From the NCBI GenBank assembly GCA_018814055.1, contig JAHJAL010000135.1, positions 1 through 18,157 on the forward strand: DNA of 18,157 nt. Direction: 5' to 3'. The stretch is from Patescibacteria group bacterium. GTDB lineage: Bacteria; Patescibacteriota; JAHJAL01. The notes under the pieces are model-generated. The model worked only from the letters and a program-made list of their open reading frames with translations, was not told the origin of the DNA and made no database searches. A program made the translations under genes and the position numbers. Shown here one piece after another: positions 6,682 through 13,425 of this stretch. Numbering within the stretch: the first letter of the stretch is position 1; each line of letters opens with the position of its first letter.

Positions 6682-7875
6682 GATGCGGTCGGTGTATCCT
6701 TTGTGAGAGAGTGTGTCGAGGGCGGATATGTTTTTGGTGAGATTATCTAGATTTAGAGGTGTTGTTTTTAGGGCGCTATAGATTTTGATGGTGATTGTGC
6801 TTCTGAGAATACGGTGTTTATCATCATATATGTCAATACCACTTTTTTTCAGTTGATTGTAGAACATGGTTTCTAGTATTTTGATGGTGGCGGAGATGCC
6901 GAGATATTTTTTTTCTCCGCTTAAGGATGATTTAATATGGTCGATGAATTTCTTTGGAGATTTTTGTCCACTGATTATGTAACATATTGCCTCTTCCCTT
7001 AGCATGTATGAGCGGAAATTTTTTATGAATTCTTGTGTATCATTTTGTATAATTTCGTCATGTTCTTTGTCGGTATTAAGAAAATTTTTATACGTTGACA
7101 GATTGGGTTTGATTGTTTCGGTGAGGGATTTGGCCAGAGTTTCGATCGGTACATACATATTGTTTATTATGTGCTGTATTTCATGGGTGATTAGTTGTTG
7201 TAGTTGGTCTTTGGAAAGTAGTTCGTTGTTTTTGAGGCTGCGAGCATATATGCCGGTGATAAGCTGGCGGCAATTTGATTTGATGTGAGAGAGAACTCGC
7301 GGATCTACGCCTTCTGCGTTGTATAGATCGGGCCCGAGGAAGGTCAGAAAATCCATATGATTGTAGATGACAAAATTCAGCGAAAGGACACTCGGTCGCA
7401 TTTCGATTTTGCCGGTTGGGATTCTTTCTTCATATTTTGTATATGTTTTTTTGATATACTCCTGCGCGTCAGGATCGAACAGATGGAGAAACATCTCTTG
7501 TGTAATGCTATCTGGGTTTGAATTGTCGAACGAGTGGAGATGTTTGATCAATTTGTTGACCTGGTTGTTTTGTTTTTCTATTTTTTCGCAAAATATAGAG
7601 AATTCATCGATGTGTTCGGCGGGAATATTGTCTGATTTGTCTAATCTTTCTTTCATTCGACTCAGGAATGGTTTTGGGTTTTGATAGTATTCTTTTTTGT
7701 TTAGATAATAAATGGAGCTCAAAATTAGATAATCTGTACTCACCCCAGCTATGAGTTTTTCTTTGATTTGATCGAATAGCTTTTGCTCTTTATCTTCGGT
7801 CGTTTCTTTGGTTTCTGATGGTTTCGACTTTGGTGGCAATGGTGGATCTTCTAAGTTTTTGTGGTTGTTTTTCAT
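6583..7875 (-). CDS. Putative zincin-type metalloprotease (HExxH), family unnamed
   Basis: 430 aa. The motif LITHEIQHIIN at about residues 229-239 gives H231-E232-x-x-H235, the zinc and catalytic motif of zincins. A downstream MLREEAICYIISG (Glu at about 294-295) could supply the third zinc ligand, in the manner of Patescibacterial hypothetical proteins in which HExxH is followed by a D/E-E-I-x-A-Y segment. The N-terminal 35 residues are Pro/Lys/Glu-rich and disordered. No signal peptide or membrane segment is seen, so a cytoplasmic location is likely unless exported by other means. The rest is helical. A promoter (TTGACT-17-TACAAT) lies 18 nt upstream of the ATG. It is divergent from an ankyrin-repeat gene. 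Substrate unknown. The 3' end overlaps, antisense, the truncated secreted-protein frame. Confidence 0.7.
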   Translation of the reverse strand: MKNNHKNLEDPPLPPKSKPSETKETTEDKEQKLFDQIKEKLIAGVSTDYLILSSIYYLNKKEYYQNPKPFLSRMKERLDKSDNIPAEHIDEFSIFCEKIEKQNNQVNKLIKHLHSFDNSNPDSITQEMFLHLFDPDAQEYIKKTYTKYEERIPTGKIEMRPSVLSLNFVIYNHMDFLTFLGPDLYNAEGVDPRVLSHIKSNCRQLITGIYARSLKNNELLSKDQLQQLITHEIQHIINNMYVPIETLAKSLTETIKPNLSTYKNFLNTDKEHDEIIQNDTQEFIKNFRSYMLREEAICYIISGQKSPKKFIDHIKSSLSGEKKYLGISATIKILETMFYNQLKKSGIDIYDDKHRILRSTITIKIYSALKTTPLNLDNLTKNISALDTLSHKGYTDRILQFSQLISHPIDEWSDIAKDNKKSPRIIKKPS

Positions 7876-7892
7876 AGATTATTGTTCGCTTT

Positions 7893-7921
7893 ATTGTATA
7901 CTAAATGGTAGATTTAGTCAA
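7893..7921 (-). promoter_or_regulatory. Promoter of the HExxH gene
   Basis: Read on the minus strand: TTGACT (7921-7916), 17-bp spacer, TACAAT (7898-7893), five of six matches in each hexamer. The start codon is at 7875. Confidence 0.7.
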
Positions 7922-7940
7922 TGTTTTTGAGTAAATGCTG

Positions 7941-7969
7941 TTGTTTTGTTTTGTTTTTTGTTGTATAAT
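7941..7969 (+). promoter_or_regulatory. Promoter of the ankyrin-repeat gene
   Basis: TTGTTT (7941-7946), 17-bp spacer, perfect TATAAT (7964-7969). It argues against any translation start before about 7976 for the following gene. Confidence 0.6.
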
Positions 7970-7999
7970 AAATTGAAAATAGTTATTAATAATGGGAAT

Positions 8000-8941
8000 A
8001 TGGATGTAGTAATAGAGAAAATATCAAAGGAAAAAGAATTGGAATCGTTAAATGAGCAACAAAGAGGGCCTCAGGAGGAAAATGAAGAAAAAGAGGAGAA
8101 AGGCGGGGGGGTGGTTGACAAGACGTGGACCAAAGAAAGAAATGATGAATTTGTCCGTGGTGCTAGCATGCGCTTTACAAATGATATGGAGAGGATGGTT
8201 AATGATGGAGAAGTAGACATCAATGCGGTTGACTCGCAGAAGAAAACAGCATTGTTTTATTCGGGTTGGAGCAAGAGTTTGGTGAATTTTTTGATAAGTA
8301 AAGGTGCAAAGGCAAATATTGAGGACACTGAGAAAAATACGCCTTTGTTTTTTGTCAGTGATTCTGAAGTAGCAGAGTTATTTGTGGTGCATAATTTGGA
8401 TGTTAATCACAAAAACGCGATGTCACAGAGACCTATTCATGTTTGTTCAAGTAATGTGATGGAAGTCTTGGTGGATAATAATGCGGAATTAAATGTGAGA
8501 GATAGTCAAAATAATACTCCTTTTCATGGCAAGATAAACTTGAAGATTTTCAAAAAGATGGCTAAAAAATGGAAATATGGCGCAGAGGCCTTGAATAAAT
8601 TCGTTGGAAGTGAAAACCAAGAAGGGGATGCTCCGATCCATACAATAATCAAAAAATCTGCCCGGGATAGAAATGAGATAATAGAGGAACTGGTAAAGAA
8701 TTATAAGGAAGACATAAATAGAAAGCAGGGTGGGGAGGATAGTGAACAGATGACTCCGTTGCATTTGGCTGTAAAATATAAGTTATATGATACTGTTGGT
8801 TTTTTGGTGAAGAATAAAGAGAAGTTTGGAGTGGATGAGAGGATAGAGGATAAGGTCGGGAGAACTCCGATGCAGCTGGCGGAGGAGATGAATGATCCTG
8901 TATTGGAGGATTTACTGGCGGGAAGAATTTTTTTGGATTAA
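8000..8941 (+). CDS. Ankyrin-repeat protein
   Basis: 313 aa from ATG 8000. The frame is open back to 7946, but that part lies in the promoter. The N-terminal 60 residues are charged and probably disordered (rich in Glu, Lys, Gln). About five to six degenerate ankyrin repeats follow, seen as units such as DINAVDSQKKTALFYSG...VNFLISKGAKANIEDTEKNTPLFF, LDVNHKNAMSQRPIHVC, AELNVRDSQNNTPFHG, and a well-formed unit near the end, EQMTPLHLAVKYKLYDTVGFLV followed by GRTPMQLAEE. Ankyrin repeats bind other proteins. No signal peptide or catalytic domain is seen, so the protein is probably an intracellular adaptor or inhibitor. The divergent HExxH gene is a possible partner, but only position suggests it. 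A shared-type terminator follows. Confidence 0.85.
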   Translation: MDVVIEKISKEKELESLNEQQRGPQEENEEKEEKGGGVVDKTWTKERNDEFVRGASMRFTNDMERMVNDGEVDINAVDSQKKTALFYSGWSKSLVNFLISKGAKANIEDTEKNTPLFFVSDSEVAELFVVHNLDVNHKNAMSQRPIHVCSSNVMEVLVDNNAELNVRDSQNNTPFHGKINLKIFKKMAKKWKYGAEALNKFVGSENQEGDAPIHTIIKKSARDRNEIIEELVKNYKEDINRKQGGEDSEQMTPLHLAVKYKLYDTVGFLVKNKEKFGVDERIEDKVGRTPMQLAEEMNDPVLEDLLAGRIFLD

Positions 8942-8963
8942 GAGTCATGAAAAAAGATATGTT

Positions 8964-8989
8964 AAAAGACGCAATATTTTGCGTCTTTT
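8964..8989. terminator. Bidirectional terminator between convergent genes
   Basis: AAAAGACGCAA (8964-8974), loop TATT, TTGCGTCTTTT (8979-8989): a perfect 11-bp stem with T-runs in both directions. It serves the ankyrin gene (plus) and the abiE operon (minus). Its GACGCAA stem recurs at 12706-12725. Confidence 0.85.
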
Positions 8990-9008
8990 GTCCAATATCT
9001 CTCCCTCG

Positions 9009-9860
9009 TTAATTTAGCTTTTTCACCAAATCATTGTAAATACTCAAGTAATTGTTGGCTAATTGCTTTATTCCTTCCGGTGATTCCACCAAATTTTTCA
9101 TATCGGCGTAAATTCCTTTGGTGTCGATGTTTTCTATTCTTACACGAATTAACTTCCAAATATCATCGTAGCTTGAAATCATCTGGCCTTGTTCGGCTTT
9201 GATAATTTGTTTTGTTCTCTTTAGATTTGGTTTGATTCCATTTTCCAAAAACCAAATCAGGTCATAAAAATCTCGTCCCCTGAAATCGTATTTATCTTGG
9301 AATATTTTATCTTTCCTTCCCAGTATCGCGCCTATTTTGTTGGCAAACAATGTCTTGAAATCATAACTTATTACAACAAAAAACAAATTGTCTTTTGTGA
9401 TGGGTGTTGCTTTGGTGCCATAAACGGAATATTTGTTTTTTTCTATTTCTATTTTTAGGTACAATAAGTCACTTTCGGATTTGATATTTTTTACGAGACC
9501 TAATTTCTGAAGTACAGGAAATTTTAGGACTATGATCTTGCCTTTCTGTCTGGAAGTATGACTAATACCATTGAGCCCCAATTGTTTGAAATATCCTATC
9601 AAATCCAGCAGAAATTTATCAGAATTAAACTTTTTTCCAATATAATCCATATCCAGATCCTCAGATAATCGTGCTGTCTGGCCGATTATTTTTAGGGCGG
9701 TTCCGCCACCAAAGATCAACTTGTTCCACTTGGAAGAATTATAAATAAAATTAAGAGTATAATAAATTAACATTTCCTTTAATTCTATCTTTATATATTC
9801 CACTGAGGCGTTTTTGTCTCGGCCTGACTGAACTATGTTTTTTAAATTATTCAGCAGCAT
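9009..9860 (-). CDS. abiEii: AbiEii/AbiGii-family nucleotidyltransferase toxin
   Basis: 283 aa. FGGGTALKIIGQTARLSEDLD (about residues 50-70) is the family's nucleotidyltransferase motif: GGT, Arg, Ser and the metal-binding D-L-D. The second conserved region is also present: NKIGAILGRKDK...RGRDFYDLIWFLENG. Characterised AbiEii-type toxins are nucleotidyltransferases; some relatives (MenT) add nucleotides to tRNA acceptor ends and block translation. In phage defence they act as abortive-infection effectors. The start ATG lies inside the 3' end of the antitoxin gene (14-bp overlap), the usual arrangement. All key residues are present, so it is probably active. The gene ends near the bidirectional terminator at 8964-8989. 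Confidence 0.92.
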   Translation of the reverse strand: MLLNNLKNIVQSGRDKNASVEYIKIELKEMLIYYTLNFIYNSSKWNKLIFGGGTALKIIGQTARLSEDLDMDYIGKKFNSDKFLLDLIGYFKQLGLNGISHTSRQKGKIIVLKFPVLQKLGLVKNIKSESDLLYLKIEIEKNKYSVYGTKATPITKDNLFFVVISYDFKTLFANKIGAILGRKDKIFQDKYDFRGRDFYDLIWFLENGIKPNLKRTKQIIKAEQGQMISSYDDIWKLIRVRIENIDTKGIYADMKNLVESPEGIKQLANNYLSIYNDLVKKLN

Positions 9861-10476
9861 AATTTTTCATTATTAGGTAAATTTCCGTCATTTTTGATGG
9901 TGCTTTTGGCAAATATTTCTTGTATTCTCGCCAATCACTTTTTTGCATTGTGTTTAGATTTAGTCTCAATCTCATCAATTCATTGATGGTGATCTTGCTA
10001 AACTTGTTTTGATTAAAGTAAATGTAATCAAACAATGCTTTGGCCTTGCTGGCGACATACCATTTCATAACGCCATATGATTTGACGGAAAATCCAGTAA
10101 ATAAATCTTTTTTGATTGATTGGTAGTCAAATGTGCCGAACTGATTGGTAATTGTGTTTGTTTTTTTGCTGGTTACTATCGAATAATTATAGACTATGTC
10201 TGCTAGCATCTGATAATCTTGCAATACAGACTCTTTGCTCAAATAACTTGGCTCGATCATTTTGGTAGCCAAAAACCGAGGATAATACAACGAATTGTCT
10301 CTTTTTTCCAAGAAACTGCTAAATACAAAATAGCCTCTCTTTAGACGAATCAGGGTTTTGTTTTTTATCCAGTAACTTATCGAGTTCCGCAGGGTATTGG
10401 GGTTTTTGTCTAAGTAGTTGGCCATGGCTGTTTTGGACAAAAAAGGCATATTTTCTATATCTTTTGTTGTTTCCAT
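9847..10476 (-). CDS. abiEi: AbiEi-family antitoxin (transcriptional autoregulator)
   Basis: 209 aa from ATG 10476; a TTG at 10485 would add three residues. The N-terminal 60 residues form a winged-helix domain: LSKTAMANYLDKNPNTLRNSISYWIKNKTLIRLKRGYFVF, the usual AbiEi start with a final wing that carries R-L-K-R-G. The middle (YYPRFLATKMIEPSYLSKESVL) and the region VASKAKALFDYIY match the C-terminal AbiEi domain. In type IV abiE systems this protein represses its own promoter and offsets the toxin without a stable complex. Here a perfect 10-bp inverted repeat spans the promoter and the start codon. The leader is short (about 24 nt) with no Shine-Dalgarno. Confidence 0.88.
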   Translation of the reverse strand: METTKDIENMPFLSKTAMANYLDKNPNTLRNSISYWIKNKTLIRLKRGYFVFSSFLEKRDNSLYYPRFLATKMIEPSYLSKESVLQDYQMLADIVYNYSIVTSKKTNTITNQFGTFDYQSIKKDLFTGFSVKSYGVMKWYVASKAKALFDYIYFNQNKFSKITINELMRLRLNLNTMQKSDWREYKKYLPKAPSKMTEIYLIMKNYAAE

Positions 10477-10508
10477 AGTTACCAATATTTTTAGTACTTA
10501 TGGAAACA
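10468..10508. promoter_or_regulatory. Perfect inverted repeat, likely AbiEi operator
   Basis: TGTTTCCATA (10468-10477) and TATGGAAACA (10499-10508) are exact inverted copies separated by 21 bp, so the half-site centres are 31 bp apart (about three helical turns). One half covers the abiEi start codon and the other touches the -10 box. AbiEi proteins are known to bind inverted repeats in their promoter and bend the DNA; binding at this site is inferred. Confidence 0.65.
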
Positions 10509-10536
10509 TTATAACACGTCAAATTGCAATAGTCAA
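10508..10536 (-). promoter_or_regulatory. Promoter of the abiE operon
   Basis: On the minus strand: TTGACT (10536-10531), 17-bp spacer, perfect TATAAT (10513-10508). The -10 box overlaps the end of the inverted repeat by one base. Confidence 0.8.
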
Positions 10537-10561
10537 ACATATAATTTAAGGTTGCTTAAAG

Positions 10562-10590
10562 TTGACTTATGCGATATATTGTGTTATTGT
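10562..10590 (+). promoter_or_regulatory. Promoter of the long coiled-coil gene
   Basis: TTGACT (10562-10567), 17-bp spacer, TATTGT (10585-10590) preceded by TGT (extended -10). It is divergent from and 25 bp away from the abiE promoter. Confidence 0.65.
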
Positions 10591-10631
10591 GCGTAAAGAA
10601 ATATATTTGATATTTGGTGAAATAAAAATAT

Positions 10632-12677
10632 ATGTCACTAGACAAAAAACAATTAAGAGGGAATCCGGATAAGGATAATTGGCAGGAGGTGATGAGAGAA
10701 TACGCGGGACAGGTGTTGCCGGGGATGGTGAGGTTGCTGGAGGAATACCAGCCGATTTGTTATGCAGAAGAGATAAAGAAGCAGGAAAATAGATTGAATG
10801 GATTGCAGAGTCATTTGGAAGTGATGGAGAGGAAGGATGAGGTGGGTAGATTGAAGAGCAGTTTGGATGAAAAAAGGACGATGAAGGAGTTGTATCAGTT
10901 GCAGAGAGACGATTCGAGGGATAATTATCAAAAGAGAAAGAATTCTTTGTTGGCTGAGCAGGAAGAGTATGATCAATTGCTGGATGATTTGCACGAAGAG
11001 TTTGTGGGAACAAATGATGGTATCGAAAAGCTAAAGGATAGAATTGGTGATTTTTCAGAAAAGATATCAGGTGTATTGGTAGATCTTGATGGTAGCAAGG
11101 AGAATATCGAACGCAAGGGGTCACCTATAGTTGACTTGTACGCTAGCGGCAAAGCAGAAATAGATTTTTCTAAATGTGAGGTGAGGGATCATAGGAAGCT
11201 GGAAAGGTTGGAAGAATTGGCGGCTTACTTTGAGAGATACCGGCCATTTTATGAGGGCGCGAAGGGATTTTTTGACAATCCCGAGAATTTGGCGTCGGAA
11301 AATTTGGAAGATCCGATGAATATTTTTCGGTTGAGGTGCGTTTTGAATGTGACGTATGACATGATGGAGAGGATGGCTGAATATAGTAATTTGATATGTG
11401 ACTTGTATATAGGACCGCATCGAGAAAAAATTATCAAAGAAAATCCGATGTTGGCTGATACATTAAATAGTTTTTTTGATAGCGTAGAGCAAGTTCGAGA
11501 CAAGTTACATCCAAACAAGGATTTTTACTCCTTGGCTCAAATGAGTACAGCGGAAATCTTGAAAAAGGAAGAAAATATACTTAGTGACAAGATAACTTTT
11601 GATCAGAAGGAGCAGGAACTGGAAATTGGTGTAAAAGGTATCGAACGACAGATGGATAAGACGTTGAAAAAATTATCAGACAAACTGAAGGAAAAAGAAA
11701 AGATAGTGGATATACTAAAAGAAGTAAAGGTCCAAAAGAAGAAGGGGCTTTTGGATAGAATGATAGAATTTGAATACAAGAAGAAGAATCTATATAAGAG
11801 ACAAAGGGCTCGTATTGAGGAGCAGATAAATCATGACGATGCTGGTGCTTATTTGGCGGACAGGAGAGAAAAGAAAGACAAAGAAGGCATGGAATATGGC
11901 CTAAATGGTTATAATCTTCATGTGTGGTTACGGCAAGAGGGAAGAGATAGCGTTTTGGCGGATGAGTTGGAGGCAATGGAGGGTTTTGCCAAGAAAACAA
12001 TAGGAATGATTCAGAAAAATGTGACTTATTTGGTTTATTCACAGATGAATTATAACCAAGAAGACCGACCGGAAGTTTTGAGAGAGATGACAAGCAGTAT
12101 TGAGGTGATGATAAATATATATATGGTAGTTATGAAAGGTATCGGCGAGAAGGTGAGAAACTGTGACGAAAAGATAAAACCTACAAATCCAGATGGTAAA
12201 TTATCAGAAATGTTGTATGTGATGTCTTTGAAGGCTGCTTGGTACAAAGAATCACAAAGAAGGGGAAACAAGGATTTGTACAAGGAGCAGAGATACGAGT
12301 TTGCCCCCGAGGAAATGGAGGGCAAAAAGTGGGATATGGTGATAGAACGAGGAGAAAATGATGATGTTGAGAGATGTCCGGTGCAATTGACCGTGATTGA
12401 TAAATACTTTATAGATCGTTCAAACGGTGAGAGATTTGTGACAAATGAACTGAGAAAAGACTATCTGGAGAAACAAAGGGATGCTTGGCAGTTTGGAGTG
12501 CCGCTGGTTTGGATAGGGAATTGCAAAGATAATTTCAATAATATTAAATTTATCAAGTATGCTAGTGATGGATTTTTGGAGAAAAAGCTATATAGTCAAT
12601 TGAAGGATCAATATAATCTGACAGATGAACAGGGAGTGAGAACGAATATGGACTGGGTGATGAAAATAATCGAGTAA
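10632..12677 (+). CDS. Long coiled-coil protein with possible degenerate PD-(D/E)XK-like C-terminus
   Basis: 681 aa, no family recognised. Heptad-like coiled coils occupy about residues 40-150 and 310-420 (runs rich in Lys, Glu, Leu and Gln). Between them is a helical domain (about 185-300). The last 130 residues look globular: YEFAPEEMEGKKWDMVIERG, then CPVQLTV and VPLVWIGN. The pattern D568 in a hydrophobic strand, followed 17 residues later by Q-L-T, resembles the D...(E/Q)xK core of PD-(D/E)XK nucleases with Thr where Lys is expected; this is only a suggestion. No signal peptide, so cytoplasmic. It has its own promoter, no clear Shine-Dalgarno, and a strong terminator. Its divergent placement beside the abiE defence operon raises the possibility of a defence or DNA-handling role, which is speculative. 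Confidence 0.75.
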   Translation: MSLDKKQLRGNPDKDNWQEVMREYAGQVLPGMVRLLEEYQPICYAEEIKKQENRLNGLQSHLEVMERKDEVGRLKSSLDEKRTMKELYQLQRDDSRDNYQKRKNSLLAEQEEYDQLLDDLHEEFVGTNDGIEKLKDRIGDFSEKISGVLVDLDGSKENIERKGSPIVDLYASGKAEIDFSKCEVRDHRKLERLEELAAYFERYRPFYEGAKGFFDNPENLASENLEDPMNIFRLRCVLNVTYDMMERMAEYSNLICDLYIGPHREKIIKENPMLADTLNSFFDSVEQVRDKLHPNKDFYSLAQMSTAEILKKEENILSDKITFDQKEQELEIGVKGIERQMDKTLKKLSDKLKEKEKIVDILKEVKVQKKKGLLDRMIEFEYKKKNLYKRQRARIEEQINHDDAGAYLADRREKKDKEGMEYGLNGYNLHVWLRQEGRDSVLADELEAMEGFAKKTIGMIQKNVTYLVYSQMNYNQEDRPEVLREMTSSIEVMINIYMVVMKGIGEKVRNCDEKIKPTNPDGKLSEMLYVMSLKAAWYKESQRRGNKDLYKEQRYEFAPEEMEGKKWDMVIERGENDDVERCPVQLTVIDKYFIDRSNGERFVTNELRKDYLEKQRDAWQFGVPLVWIGNCKDNFNNIKFIKYASDGFLEKKLYSQLKDQYNLTDEQGVRTNMDWVMKIIE

Positions 12678-12703
12678 TTGATCTGAAGGTTGCTTGGTAT
12701 CGT

Positions 12704-12730
12704 AGAGACGCAAGATTTTGCGTCTTTTTT
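12704..12730 (+). terminator. Intrinsic terminator of the long coiled-coil gene
   Basis: AGACGCAA (12706-12713), loop GATT, TTGCGTCT (12718-12725), then a T-run to 12730. The stem is the same as in the terminator at 8964-8989. Confidence 0.85.
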
Positions 12731-12809
12731 AATATTATCTTAAGTCATAATTAATATCTGGTCGGTAGAATAGGGTATGGTTTATAATTAATTTGATAGA
12801 GGAGTGGTT

Positions 12810-13130
12810 ATGAAAAAAGACAAAAAAATGACTATTGAGCAATTGGCGCAGATGATGATGCGGCAGTTTGGGGTGATGGATGAGAAATTTGGTAAGAGGT
12901 TTGATGGTTTGGAGGGGAGGGTTATGGGCTTGGAAGATGATATGAAAATTGTCAAAGCTGATTTGGTACAGGTTATGAAGGGTCATAAAGCGTTACTATA
13001 CTATATGGAGATGCTGGGGGCGAGTATGTCCGATCTGGCCAAAGAGGCCAAGAAAAACGTGTCGTATGAGTCTTTTAAGGCATTGGAAAATAGGGTAGTG
13101 AAGTTGGAGATGGCGGAGGGTAAGGGGTAA
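12810..13130 (+). CDS. Small coiled-coil protein of unknown function
   Basis: 106 aa from ATG 12810, placed 5 nt after GAGGAG (12799-12804). The in-frame GTG at 12804 overlaps that site and is rejected. The sequence begins KKDKKMTIEQLAQMM and continues with an amphipathic pattern: FGVMDEKFGKRFDGLEGRVMGLEDDMKIVKADLVQVM, then a second helix up to NRVVKLEMAE. The repeating spacing of hydrophobic residues points to an elongated coiled coil that probably oligomerises. The layout is like the minus-strand gene at 17158-17595: a TIEQLA/TNQDLA-type start followed by FxxxDxxF heptads. Such short proteins are common in CPR genomes and have no assigned role. A TATAAT lies at 12783-12788 without a good -35. 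Confidence 0.75.
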   Translation: MKKDKKMTIEQLAQMMMRQFGVMDEKFGKRFDGLEGRVMGLEDDMKIVKADLVQVMKGHKALLYYMEMLGASMSDLAKEAKKNVSYESFKALENRVVKLEMAEGKG

Positions 13131-13161
13131 TATTTTTGATAAATGTGTATTTCGCATATCC

Positions 13162-13184
13162 AGACGTCGCGACGTGGCGTCTTT
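13162..13184 (+). terminator. Possible weak terminator containing a 12-bp perfect palindrome
   Basis: AGACGTC (13162-13168) pairs with GGCGTCT (13176-13182, one G-U pair) and is followed by only TT. Inside it, ACGTCGCGACGT (13164-13175) is a perfect palindrome and markedly GC-rich for this DNA. It lies 31 nt after the small coiled-coil gene. Either a degenerate member of the AGACGC terminator type or a protein-binding site. Confidence 0.5.
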
Positions 13185-13345
13185 ACGGTTAATGTAAATT
13201 TAATATTTTGTATGATAAGATTGAGGACTAGATAGGGGTATGGGTGATAATATCTTGTTAATAATATTATAATATAGTATTGTATTGATTATGGCAGAGG
13301 AGGGCATTGGATTGACTAATGCGGGTATATTGTGGTAAAAAAGTG

Positions 13346-13374
13346 TTGACAAGGTTTGTATACTATGATATCTT
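13346..13374 (+). promoter_or_regulatory. Candidate promoter of the surface-protein gene
   Basis: TTGACA (13346-13351), 17-bp spacer, TATCTT (13369-13374). A second TTGACA (13391-13396) lies 45 bp downstream, with a TATAAT (13407-13412) too close to pair with it (10-bp spacer). The rest of the 295-bp gap between genes (13131-13425) is AT-rich and shows nothing else I can name. Confidence 0.5.
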
Positions 13375-13425
13375 TTGATTGTCTAAAAAATTGACATATT
13401 TATATCTATAATTTGTAGTAAATAA

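Noticed and set aside
7946..7999. Longer N-terminus of the ankyrin protein
   Set aside because: The extra codons overlap a good promoter (TTGTTT-17-TATAAT), so the transcript should start after them.
10567..11124. Antisense frame of 185 codons opposite the long coiled-coil gene
   Set aside because: The sequence is rich in Pro, Ser and His, as expected from the complement of a Lys/Glu-rich gene, with no family resemblance.
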